This document shows, piece after piece, positions 1 through 5,662 of a stretch of DNA of 5,662 bases; the stretch's first letter is position 1, and the number at the start of each line of letters is the position of its first letter. The position numbers and the translations under genes were made by a program. A model generated the notes under the pieces. That model worked only from the letters and a program-made list of their open reading frames with translations, was not told the DNA's origin and searched no databases. This DNA is from Sulfuricurvum sp. (lineage in GTDB: Bacteria > Campylobacterota > Campylobacteria > Campylobacterales > Sulfurimonadaceae), in NCBI GenBank assembly GCA_014764075.1, contig JACXUE010000108.1, positions 1 to 5,662 on the forward strand, in the 5' to 3' direction.

Positions 1-149
1 TCCTGTCCCTCTTTAAGATTCCATGAAGTATCCTCTTCCAACCGAATAAATCCTCGGCATTCAAGTCTCTTCGCCATCCATTCCACCGCATGAAACGGGG
101 TGGGAGAAGCATCGATAAAATGGATCAATTCTTCGTTAAATTCGCGCAT
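1..149 (-). CDS. apeB: M18-family aminopeptidase (aspartyl aminopeptidase type), N-terminal part only
   Basis: The 49 codons visible before the window edge read MREFNEELIHFIDASPTPFH, then AVEWMAKRLECRGFIRLEED and a tail TSWNLKEGQ. The pattern 'FIDASPTPFHAV…L…GF..L.E...W.L..G' is the typical start of M18 zinc aminopeptidases, which are cytoplasmic, usually dodecameric enzymes that remove acidic N-terminal residues from peptides. The metal ligands and catalytic residues lie outside the window, so activity cannot be judged. The start at 149 is supported by a Shine-Dalgarno AGGAG at 156-160, which overlaps the dnaE stop codon (TAG, 159-161). The gap to dnaE is only 9 bp and no promoter is visible, so it is probably translated from the dnaE transcript. 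The symbol is by family resemblance; related M18 genes carry other names. Confidence 0.85.
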   Translation of the reverse strand, partial: MREFNEELIHFIDASPTPFHAVEWMAKRLECRGFIRLEEDTSWNLKEGQ

Positions 150-158
150 AACTATCTC

Positions 159-1685
159 CTATAATACATCCACATCTTCCAAAGCACTTAGCTCTTCAAT
201 CACCTTGTTGTCGACCCGTATCGCCGAATCGATAACAACATCGGCAAGTTTCGAGACAACGATGAGTTTGATCGCGCGGCGTCCCGGATGACGGCGGACA
301 AGAGTATAGAGTTTTTCCAACGTCTCAAGGTTGTCGCTGAGGCGAAGGCGTAGTTGCAACGGCTCTTGCGGTGCGAGGTTTTCAACGATTTTGGTCTCCA
401 CCTTTTTCGCCTCTTTTTTCGCTTCGCTCAACGTCATGATTTTGGTAACGCTGATGCGGGTGAACATATCGGTATGATTTACCTTCACTTTGAACGCGAT
501 TGGCTCATCAAGATCCATTTTTTCTAACTCTTCGAGTTTGTCGGAGAAGAGCATCACCTCGATATTTCCATGAAAATCCATGAGACTCACCAGTCCAAAT
601 TGCGACCCTTTTTTCGACATCTTTTTGGTGATCTCTTCGACTTTTCCGATGAATATAGCACTGGAACCATCAGCGATGTTTTCAATCTCACTTGAGAGGG
701 TATAGTTGATCGTATCGATTTGGTCTCGATAGTTATCGAGCGGATGGCCAGAGACGTAGAATCCGAGAGTCTCTTTCTCGAAATCGAGGAGTGTTTTGAG
801 ATCGAACTCCTCCATATTTTTGAGACTCAGTTCGACCGCCGTCACCTCTTCGTCATCTCCAAAGAGGCTGAATTGGGCATCTTTTTTGAGAGATGAGCCT
901 TTTTTTGCTGTCTCGACGAGGGTTTCGATCTGCTCCAACAAAGCACGGCGGGAGTAGCCAAAACGATCTAATCCCCCCGCTTTGATGATACACTCTATCA
1001 CCTTTTTGTTCACTTTTTGTGGCTCAATTCGATTAATGAAATCTTGAATATCTCTGAATTCACCCTCCGCGCGCGCTTCGAGGATCGATTCGACCGCGGC
1101 TTCCCCGACCCCTTTGATCGCCCCTAGACCGAAAAGGATTTGATCGTGATCGTCTTTGGTGATCGCGGAGAACTCAAGCTGTGAATGGTTAATATCGGGA
1201 GCTCCGAGGAAAATTTTCATCCGTTTGGCTTCATCGATGTATTTGACGACCTTGTCGGTGTTGTCTTTCTCCGAGGTGAGCAATGCCGCCATAAACTCCT
1301 GCGGATAGTAGGTCTTGAGCCATGCGGTTTGGAACGTTACCATCGCATACGCTGCCGAGTGCGATTTGTTGAACCCGTATCCGGCGAATTTTTCGATCAG
1401 GTCGAACAGTTCAGAGGCTTTTTGGTAGTCCAGCCCCTGTTTCTGTGCCCCCTCACTAAACTCTTTGTTGTATTTTTGCATCTCTTCGAGTTTCTTTTTT
1501 CCCATCGCACGACGAACGATGTCCGCCCCGCCGAGGCTGAAGCCGCCGACCGTTTGCACGATCTGCATGACCTGCTCTTGGTAAACGATGACCCCATATG
1601 TCGGTTTGAGGATCGGCTCCATCGATGGGAAGGTATAGGTGATCGCCTGACGGCCATGTTTACGTTCGATAAAATCATCCAACAT
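159..1685 (-). CDS. dnaE: DNA polymerase III subunit alpha, C-terminal fragment (fingers to C-terminal domain)
   Basis: This 508-residue stretch is the distal part of the replicative polymerase and is out of frame with the N-terminal part at 1688-3517. It begins inside the fingers domain with MLDDFIERKHG. It continues through YQEQVMQ (35-41), GGADIVRRAMGKKK (52-65) and GYGFNKSHSAAYA (102-114). A helix-hairpin-helix-like LFGLGAIKGVG (184-194) follows, then a beta-clamp binding motif QFSLF (271-275, bases 861-875), an OB-fold region (about 341-387) and a tail ending LEDVDVL. All these blocks are in the normal DnaE order. The ATG at 1685 is an internal methionine of the intact protein and not a credible natural start: the only SD-like bases (AAGGG, 1686-1690) abut it with no spacer. 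The reading frame is otherwise open and well conserved, so the damage looks recent or artefactual. The stop TAG overlaps the SD of the aminopeptidase gene. Confidence 0.9.
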   Translation of the reverse strand: MLDDFIERKHGRQAITYTFPSMEPILKPTYGVIVYQEQVMQIVQTVGGFSLGGADIVRRAMGKKKLEEMQKYNKEFSEGAQKQGLDYQKASELFDLIEKFAGYGFNKSHSAAYAMVTFQTAWLKTYYPQEFMAALLTSEKDNTDKVVKYIDEAKRMKIFLGAPDINHSQLEFSAITKDDHDQILFGLGAIKGVGEAAVESILEARAEGEFRDIQDFINRIEPQKVNKKVIECIIKAGGLDRFGYSRRALLEQIETLVETAKKGSSLKKDAQFSLFGDDEEVTAVELSLKNMEEFDLKTLLDFEKETLGFYVSGHPLDNYRDQIDTINYTLSSEIENIADGSSAIFIGKVEEITKKMSKKGSQFGLVSLMDFHGNIEVMLFSDKLEELEKMDLDEPIAFKVKVNHTDMFTRISVTKIMTLSEAKKEAKKVETKIVENLAPQEPLQLRLRLSDNLETLEKLYTLVRRHPGRRAIKLIVVSKLADVVIDSAIRVDNKVIEELSALEDVDVL

Positions 1686-3517
1686 CCCTTAACCTCGACA
1701 CCGTACCGTTTTTGGATCAGTTTGATCGCATTGTCGATAACATCGAGAGTTTTAAGTCCCAAGAAATCAAATTTGATCAAATCGATGTCTTCGAGGAAGT
1801 TGAGTGAATATTGGGTAACAAAGGTCTCCTCCCCCGAGGGTTTGTAGATCGGGGTTTTTTTCCAAAGCGGTTCGTTGGAGATAACGACCCCTGCCGCGTG
1901 CATCCCCGCATTGCGTTTGAGCCCTTCGAGTTTTTTACTAAACTCCCACACCCGCGCCGCCTGTTGGTCGCTTTCGATCAATTCGGCGATTTTCGGCTCT
2001 TTTTGGAACGCACCAGGTTTGAACTCCCCCCCTTTGGTTTTACCGTTGAGGGTGATCCCCAACTCATCGGGGATCAATTTTGCCATCGCATCAGCTTGGG
2101 ATAGTGGCATATCAAGGACGCGGGCAACGTCGCGGATCACCCCTTTGGCAAGTAGCGAACCGAACGTGATAATCTGCGCCACCTGCTCACGACCGTACTT
2201 GCGGACGACATAATCAATGATCTCACCGCGACGTGCCTGCATAAAGTCCATATCGATATCGGGCATCGATATCCGCTCTGGATTGAGAAAGCGCTCAAAA
2301 AGCAAATCGTACTTCATCGGATCGATGTCGGTAATCTCCAGCGCATAAGCAACGAGACTCCCTGCCGCCGATCCACGACCCGGTCCTACGGCAATCCCCA
2401 TCTTTTTGGCTTCACGAACGAAATCCCAAACGATGAGCATGTAGCCTGGGAATTTCATCTGATTGATCACCTCGATCTCAAACTCCAACCTATCACGATA
2501 TTCTTGATGACGTTCAGCAGGAACGTGCACCAAACGCTCTTTAAGCCCTTTGCGACAACAGTGGATAAAATACTCTGAATCCTCCGTAATATCGAGCCCC
2601 TCTTCACGGGCATATTCGGCTGTAAATTTGAAATTCGGCGGAGTCGGGTTCCCCAGTTTGAGTTCTAACTGGCATTTGTCCACAATCTCTTGGGTGTTAT
2701 AGAGTGCTTCTGGGATGTCGGCAAACAACCGCGCCATCTGTTCAGGAGATTTAATATAAAACTCATGTACCGAGTGGCGCAGCCGCTTTGGATCGTCATA
2801 GAGTTTATTCATCCCGATACACATAAACGCTTCATGATATTGCGCATCATCAGGGAACGTGTAGTGGGTGTCATTAGTAGCGATAAGTTTTATCCCTGTC
2901 TCGCGGGAGAGTCTAATCACCTGCTCATCGATAAAAAGCTGATCACCAATTCCGTGACGCATAATCTCCATGTAAAAATCGTCTCCGAAAATGTCACGGT
3001 ATTCCAATGCGATCCGTTTGGCTTCATCATACCCTAACGCCCCGTTTTTGACGTTACGTTCACTGTTGGTGTTGAGATGCCAGTTTACTTCTCCTTGCAA
3101 ACATGCCGAGGAGCAGATAATCCCCTCGCTGTTTTCACGAAGGAGTTGTTTGTTGATACGGGGAAAATAATAAAAGCCGTTGATATAGGCTTGAGACGAA
3201 AGATACATGAGATTTTTGTACCCCGTTTCGTTTTTGGCAAACAAACAGACATGAAAACGCTGTTTGATCGTTTTATCCCCCAAATCCTCACCGTTATGGA
3301 TGTAAGCTTCCATTCCGATGATTGGTTTAATCCCCTCTTTTTTCATCTGCTGATAAAAATCGATCGCCCCGAACATATTGCCATGATCGGTCATCGCAAC
3401 AGAAGTCATCCCCAGCTCTTTCACCCGTTTTACCAATGTCGAAATTTTATTTGCACCATCCAACAGTGAATACTCAGTGTGTAAATGAAGGTGGGTAAAT
3501 GGGGGAATTGTGCTCAT
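1397..3517 (-). CDS. dnaE: DNA polymerase III subunit alpha, N-terminal fragment (PHP, palm and thumb), with out-of-frame tail
   Basis: This is the replicative polymerase catalytic subunit; residues 1-610 (bases 1688-3517) are authentic. The PHP domain keeps an apparently complete set of metal ligands: H9, H11, D20, H45, E70, H89, C139, H188, D216 and H218. This differs from the degenerate PHP site of E. coli. The polymerase core shows GPGRGSAAGS (378-387), the catalytic pair in MPDIDMDF (D420, D422) and the third catalytic aspartate D584 in KFDFLGLKT. After RYGVEVK (604-610) the frame leaves the conserved sequence and runs 96 meaningless residues to a TGA at 1397-1399. The true continuation is in another frame from 1688 down to 159, with about 60 residues missing between. 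The start at 3517 is supported by AAGG at 3526-3529 (8-nt spacing) and by the PHP domain beginning at once. Intact family members are about 1,150-1,200 residues; the two parts here sum to about 1,120. Confidence 0.93.
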   Translation of the reverse strand: MSTIPPFTHLHLHTEYSLLDGANKISTLVKRVKELGMTSVAMTDHGNMFGAIDFYQQMKKEGIKPIIGMEAYIHNGEDLGDKTIKQRFHVCLFAKNETGYKNLMYLSSQAYINGFYYFPRINKQLLRENSEGIICSSACLQGEVNWHLNTNSERNVKNGALGYDEAKRIALEYRDIFGDDFYMEIMRHGIGDQLFIDEQVIRLSRETGIKLIATNDTHYTFPDDAQYHEAFMCIGMNKLYDDPKRLRHSVHEFYIKSPEQMARLFADIPEALYNTQEIVDKCQLELKLGNPTPPNFKFTAEYAREEGLDITEDSEYFIHCCRKGLKERLVHVPAERHQEYRDRLEFEIEVINQMKFPGYMLIVWDFVREAKKMGIAVGPGRGSAAGSLVAYALEITDIDPMKYDLLFERFLNPERISMPDIDMDFMQARRGEIIDYVVRKYGREQVAQIITFGSLLAKGVIRDVARVLDMPLSQADAMAKLIPDELGITLNGKTKGGEFKPGAFQKEPKIAELIESDQQAARVWEFSKKLEGLKRNAGMHAAGVVISNEPLWKKTPIYKPSGEETFVTQYSLNFLEDIDLIKFDFLGLKTLDVIDNAIKLIQKRYGVEVKGCWMILSNVNMAVRRSPIPSHRWSRSSNRHMGSSFTKSRSCRSCKRSAASASAGRTSFVVRWEKRNSKRCKNTTKSLVRGHRNRGWTTKKPLNCST
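1683..1693 (-). other. dnaE: Deletion/frameshift junction within dnaE
   Basis: On the coding strand the N-terminal frame reads GTT AAG (V609-K610) and the C-terminal frame resumes at GGG ATG TTG (G-M-L). The C-terminal frame has an in-frame TAA at 1689-1691 just before this, so the two halves cannot be joined without a change in sequence. Two bases (1689-1690) lie between the last N-frame codon GTT and the resumed GGG, so an intact gene needs 3n+1 further nucleotides here. Compared from memory with E. coli DnaE, about 60 residues are absent at the start of the fingers domain, including the FQLES-x-GM and RPGP motifs. No trace of those motifs is seen in any frame nearby. The conserved sequence on both sides is clean. 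Confidence 0.85.
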
Positions 3518-3551
3518 AAAAAATGCCTTGAAAAAAGTATCGGAGATTATA
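3515..3551 (-). promoter_or_regulatory. Putative dnaE promoter (-10) and ribosome binding site
   Basis: Reading toward dnaE there is a perfect TATAAT at 3546-3551. No recognisable -35 hexamer lies 16-18 bp upstream. A start of transcription near 3539 would leave a leader of about 22 nt carrying AAGG (3526-3529), 8 nt before the ATG. A -10-only promoter would fit the weak -35 preference described for Campylobacterota sigma70. The call rests on one hexamer in AT-rich DNA. Confidence 0.45.
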
Positions 3552-3686
3552 GTATTTGGAGGGTAAAGAGGAGCTTTTGTTTATAAAAAACATAGACAAT
3601 CAGTCGAGTCCCGACATCACCCGAATCTCAACACAATAGATGCGCTTCGTTTTGGACTATGAGGGGTTAACGAGAGGGAAAAAAGG
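3518..3686. other. Intergenic gap between the DJ-1/PfpI gene and dnaE
   Basis: These 169 bp hold the putative dnaE -10 box near one end. They also hold a small GTCG/CGAC hairpin (3603-3615, 4-bp stem, 5-nt loop) and a T-run on the minus strand just after the DJ-1/PfpI stop, without a convincing stem before it. No reading frame, RNA gene or strong terminator is evident. Confidence 0.5.
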
Positions 3687-4253
3687 CTAAATCGACGCGC
3701 AATAATCCGCCAACAATCCACCTTTGAGTGCTTCATAAGTTTCCTTGCCGCACAGTCTTTTCACAATCGCCAGTGCAAAACAGATCGCCGTCCCCGGTCC
3801 GCGCGACGTCATCACATTGCTACTCTCGACAACGGCATGTTCAGCACCTCTGAATCCCAATGTTTTAATCTCATTCTCGACGCTAGGATAGCAGGTATAC
3901 CCCTCTTTGAGCACCCCTGCGGTATCGAGGGCAAACGGAGCGGCGCAAATGGCACCGATATATTTACCCTTTGCATCCATCTCTTGGAGGAGATTTTGAA
4001 CATTACCGTCCGCTGCAAGCGCTTTTGTACCACCCCAGCCTCCCGGCAAAACGATCATATCGATCGCATCAGCACTGATACCAGCGACAGAACGGTCACA
4101 CTGCACACTGATACCGTTTGCCCCTTTGACGATCATTGACTCGTTCAATGATCCCATAATCACCTCAATCCCAGCACGGCGCAACACATCGATAATGCTC
4201 ACCGCTTCGATCTCTTCAAACCCTTCGGCTATCGGAACTAAAACTTTAGACAT
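3687..4253 (-). CDS. DJ-1/PfpI (YajL-like) family protein
   Basis: This 188-residue protein has the class I glutamine amidotransferase-like fold of the DJ-1/YajL group. Members of this group are linked to protection against oxidative and carbonyl stress, and chaperone, glyoxalase and deglycase activities have been proposed; the deglycase role is disputed. Visible marks are GFEEIEA with the conserved glutamate E16, VLPGGWGG (68-75), the nucleophile-elbow AICAAP with Cys103, and TSRGPGTA (149-156). The full length matches the family and no signal peptide is seen, so it is cytoplasmic. A start 12 bp further upstream at 4265 is possible. GGAG at 4260-4263 lies 6 nt before the ATG at 4253 but overlaps the upstream ATG, and family members begin with the M-x-K-VLV pattern, so 4253 is preferred. 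It lies between efp and dnaE with gaps of about 160 bp on either side, so it is probably its own transcription unit. Confidence 0.9.
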   Translation of the reverse strand: MSKVLVPIAEGFEEIEAVSIIDVLRRAGIEVIMGSLNESMIVKGANGISVQCDRSVAGISADAIDMIVLPGGWGGTKALAADGNVQNLLQEMDAKGKYIGAICAAPFALDTAGVLKEGYTCYPSVENEIKTLGFRGAEHAVVESSNVMTSRGPGTAICFALAIVKRLCGKETYEALKGGLLADYCASI

Positions 4254-4289
4254 AAAAAACTCCATAAATACATAATATTTACTATGCGT

Positions 4290-4295
4290 ATTCTA
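4290..4295 (-). promoter_or_regulatory. Possible -10 box of the DJ-1/PfpI gene
   Basis: TAGAAT on the minus strand would place transcription start about 30 nt before the ATG at 4253. No good -35 is found at the matching distance, and TATTAT-like sequences closer to the gene compete. This is a weak call. Confidence 0.25.
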
Positions 4296-4340
4296 CACCG
4301 AATAAAGAAAATAGGGAATATAAATTGTATGAAAAGCCAA

Positions 4341-4361
4341 ATTCCCGATCACATCGGGAAT
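4341..4361. repeat. Perfect palindrome with 9-bp arms; candidate terminator or REP-like unit
   Basis: The arms ATTCCCGAT and ATCGGGAAT flank a 3-nt loop (CAC). On the minus strand, the direction of efp transcription, the stem is followed by TTGGCTTTTC, a broken T-tract. It may therefore end efp transcripts 55 bp past the stop codon. The ATTCCC…GGGAAT form also resembles short dispersed palindromes known in many bacteria, such as the dRS3 elements of Neisseria (ATTCCC-N8-GGGAAT). The spacer here is 9 nt rather than 8, and copy number cannot be seen from one window. Confidence 0.6.
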
Positions 4362-4372
4362 GAGGGAAGCTA

Positions 4373-4390
4373 CCCTTGACTGGCTCAGGG
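4373..4390. repeat. Imperfect hairpin CCCTTGA…TCAGGG
   Basis: CCCTTGA and TCAGGG can pair with one bulged T around the loop CTGGC. It lies 12 bp from the perfect palindrome and 26 bp after the efp stop. No T-tract follows it in either useful direction; on the efp strand the T-run lies before the stem. It resembles the CCCTTCGACA-x-GCTCAGGG type of dispersed intergenic repeat found in many bacterial genomes; this comparison is from memory. Confidence 0.4.
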
Positions 4391-4415
4391 CAAACAGGAA
4401 AAAAAGGGGCGTGAA

Positions 4416-4982
4416 TTACTTCACTTTCTCCAAATATTCACCATCAACGGTGTTAACTTTGATGATATCACCCTCTAATACGTGATACGGAACTTGTACT
4501 ACAGCTCCGGTTTCAAGAGTAGCCGGTTTTTTAGAACCGCTTGAGGTATCCCCTTTGAAGTTCGGCGGAGTTTCGACGATTTTAAGCTCCATGATCTCCG
4601 GAGCATCGACGCTTATCGCTTCGTTATTGTGGAAAATTATTTGGACATTTGTGCCATCTTTGATCCATTTCATCGCATCTTCACATTGATCATACGTAAG
4701 ACCAAGCTGCTCATAGCTCTCATTGTCCATAAACTGAAGCATTTCACCATCATCATACAAAAACTGCATCGTTTTATGCGCCATGTTCGGGACTTCGAAC
4801 TTGTCGCCCGCATGGACCGTTTTCTCGATTACTTTGCCGTTTTTGAAATTTTTGACTTTCATACGAACGAATGCCGCACCTTTACCCGGTTTGACGTGCT
4901 GAAACTCGATAACCTTGAACGGGTTGCCGTCGATTTCGAGACGAACCCCTTTTTTGATATCACCCATGCCGATTGTTGCCAT
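4416..4982 (-). CDS. efp: Translation elongation factor P
   Basis: EF-P binds the ribosome between the P and E sites and relieves stalling at consecutive prolines. The 188 residues match the usual bacterial length. The N-terminal KOW-like domain carries the loop VKPGKGAAF with Lys34, the residue that receives beta-lysylation in EpmA/EpmB-type systems. This places the protein in the lysine-tip class and not the arginine-rhamnosyl class. Two OB-type domains follow, and the family signature KPATLETGAVVQVPYHVLEG (152-171) lies near the end. The start is supported by AAGGA at 4989-4993, 6 nt before the ATG, and by the standard MATIGMGDIKKG opening. The modifying enzymes are not in the window, so modification is inferred only from the lysine. 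It is likely monocistronic, with its own promoter and a hairpin downstream. Confidence 0.97.
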   Translation of the reverse strand: MATIGMGDIKKGVRLEIDGNPFKVIEFQHVKPGKGAAFVRMKVKNFKNGKVIEKTVHAGDKFEVPNMAHKTMQFLYDDGEMLQFMDNESYEQLGLTYDQCEDAMKWIKDGTNVQIIFHNNEAISVDAPEIMELKIVETPPNFKGDTSSGSKKPATLETGAVVQVPYHVLEGDIIKVNTVDGEYLEKVK

Positions 4983-5015
4983 ATCTCATCCTTGCGATTC
5001 TTTAATGTTGGGCGA

Positions 5016-5044
5016 ATTTTACCCGAAACGGAGTCGAATTTCAA
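5016..5044 (-). promoter_or_regulatory. efp promoter, sigma70 type
   Basis: On the minus strand TTGAAA (5039-5044) and TAAAAT (5016-5021) are separated by exactly 17 bp, each one mismatch from consensus. Transcription would begin near 5009, giving a leader of about 27 nt that contains the AAGGA ribosome site. This is the best promoter in the window, as expected for a highly expressed translation factor. Confidence 0.65.
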
Positions 5045-5120
5045 ACAGGATGCAACCTATCATTAGAAAATAAGAAAAAATTCAAAACGATTGCGTACGT
5101 TTTTAGCTTCCTTAAATCCG

Positions 5121-5158
5121 TTGAAGTGTATAATAAACGTAATACAATTGACTATAAT
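5121..5158 (+). promoter_or_regulatory. Promoter region of the TolC-family gene, with overlapping -10 boxes
   Basis: Two perfect TATAAT hexamers occur at 5129-5134 and 5153-5158. A third option pairs TTGAAG (5121-5126) with TACAAT (5143-5148) at 16-bp spacing. Neither perfect -10 has a good -35. The downstream box would start transcripts about 20 nt before the ATG and just upstream of the ribosome site AAGGA (5173-5177). Which box is used cannot be decided by eye. Confidence 0.45.
5127..5146. promoter_or_regulatory. Possible operator: inverted repeat TGTAT-N10-ATACA
   Basis: The inverted repeat overlaps one -10 box and lies just before another, where a repressor could block the TolC-family gene. 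The size and spacing resemble sites of TetR-type efflux regulators such as CmeR, but only 6 of 10 positions per half-site match symmetrically. In AT-rich DNA this may be chance. Confidence 0.25.
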
Positions 5159-5185
5159 CACAAATAGATCACAAGGAATCGATGG

Positions 5186-5662
5186 ATGAATGTCTTTTCA
5201 CGTATCTTCGGCGCATCCCTTATTTTGGGCACATGCCATCTCATGGGTGCAGCTCTTTCGCTCCCTGCCGCCCTCGAAATTTTAGAGAACAATAACCTCG
5301 AAATCAAAACCGCCGCTTTGGATCTCCAAAGTGCACAAAGTGATGTCGCTATCGCCAAAGGGTACAATTACGGCTCACTCGATTTTACCCAAAATATAAT
5401 CCGTTCCAACGATGCTGGAAACGCTTTTGGGTTTAAACTGAGTTCCCGAGAAGCAACATTTGGAGATTTCGGATTTAATGAATTTTTAGGACAAATGAGT
5501 GGTTTACCTAGCAATGCACAACAATTGCTAGCAACACAACCTAAAAATCTTAATCACCCCGACTACCAAAACTATTTCCAGAGTAAACTCACCTACATGG
5601 TTCCTCTCTATACCGGTGGAAAACTGAGCGCATACGGTGACATCAGCCTCAAAATGGAGCAG
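5186..5662 (+). CDS. TolC-family outer membrane efflux protein, N-terminal part
   Basis: The first 159 codons are visible and the gene runs off the window. TolC-family proteins form trimeric outer-membrane channels with a periplasmic helical barrel, working with RND, MFS or ABC pumps or type I secretion. The start shows an export signal: MNVFSR, then a hydrophobic stretch IFGASLILGTCHLMGAALS, followed by LPAALEILENNNLEIKTAAL, the usual first helix of the family with its N-x-(E/D)-(I/L) pattern. Further on are SREATFGDFGFNEF and YMVPLYTGGKLSAYG, the latter matching the 'PLYTGGK' strand and turn common in this family. Of the overlapping ATGs at 5182, 5186 and 5190, only 5186 opens this frame, and AAGGA (5173-5177) lies 8 nt before it. 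It is probably the first gene of an efflux operon, transcribed away from efp; the substrate is unknown. Confidence 0.88.
   Translation, partial: MNVFSRIFGASLILGTCHLMGAALSLPAALEILENNNLEIKTAALDLQSAQSDVAIAKGYNYGSLDFTQNIIRSNDAGNAFGFKLSSREATFGDFGFNEFLGQMSGLPSNAQQLLATQPKNLNHPDYQNYFQSKLTYMVPLYTGGKLSAYGDISLKMEQ

Noticed and set aside
1686..1692. Programmed ribosomal frameshift within dnaE
   Set aside because: A one-base slip cannot restore the missing 60 residues, and there is no good slippery heptamer at the junction.
1683..1693. Split intein as the reason for the broken dnaE, as in cyanobacteria
   Set aside because: There is no intein sequence (no Cys start, no HN-Cys/Ser end), and conserved host residues are missing. 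Inteins insert without removing host sequence.
1185..1847. 220-codon open frame on the plus strand
   Set aside because: It is antisense to highly conserved dnaE sequence on both sides of the junction, has no ribosome site, and its translation looks like no known protein. It is a shadow of the real gene.
3675..3712. Rho-independent terminator at the end of the DJ-1/PfpI gene
   Set aside because: A T-run follows the stop on the minus strand, but the preceding GGC…GCC pairing does not extend into a stable stem.
5210..5234. Lipoprotein signal (cysteine in LGTC) in the TolC-family protein
   Set aside because: The residue before the Cys is Thr, where a lipobox needs Gly, Ala or Ser, and the hydrophobic stretch continues past the Cys. 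An ordinary Sec signal fits better.
5158..5367. 69-codon minus-strand frame opposite the TolC-family start
   Set aside because: It lies antisense to the signal peptide and first helix of the TolC-family gene, and has no family resemblance.

Overview
The window reads as chromosomal housekeeping DNA from a Gram-negative bacterium. The best guess is a Campylobacterota (Epsilonproteobacteria) member of the Sulfuricurvum/Sulfurimonas type. This rests on protein character: the DnaE, EF-P and TolC-type sequences look like that group, and gaps are short and AT-rich with TATAAT-like -10 boxes. It is a judgement by eye, not a database result.

Layout, right to left on the minus strand: efp (elongation factor P, 4416-4982) with a good sigma70-type promoter; a gap of about 150 bp holding a perfect 9-bp-arm palindrome and a second imperfect hairpin; a DJ-1/PfpI/YajL-type gene (3687-4253); a 169-bp gap with a -10 box; dnaE, the replicative DNA polymerase III alpha subunit (159-3517); and the first 49 codons of an M18-family aminopeptidase (1-149), which starts 9 bp after the dnaE stop and is probably co-transcribed with it. 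On the plus strand, divergent from efp, is the 5' part of a TolC-family outer-membrane efflux protein (5186 to the window end), with several -10-like boxes and a possible operator before it.

The striking point is that dnaE is broken. Residues 1-610 are in one frame and the last 508 residues are in another. The junction lies at about 1686-1692. It is not a simple frameshift: about 60 residues that every DnaE carries between the third catalytic aspartate region and the fingers sequence (G)MLDDFIERKHG are absent. That stretch includes the conserved FQ(I/L)ES-x-GM and RPGP motifs. The net loss must be 3n+1 nucleotides. Since dnaE is essential, the likely explanations are an assembly or consensus error, a strain mixture, or a second functional copy elsewhere. 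A genuine split polymerase is unlikely.

I found no new multi-gene system, CRISPR array, RNA gene or insertion sequence. The remaining genes are ordinary core functions: replication, translation, proteostasis or stress, peptide turnover and export.
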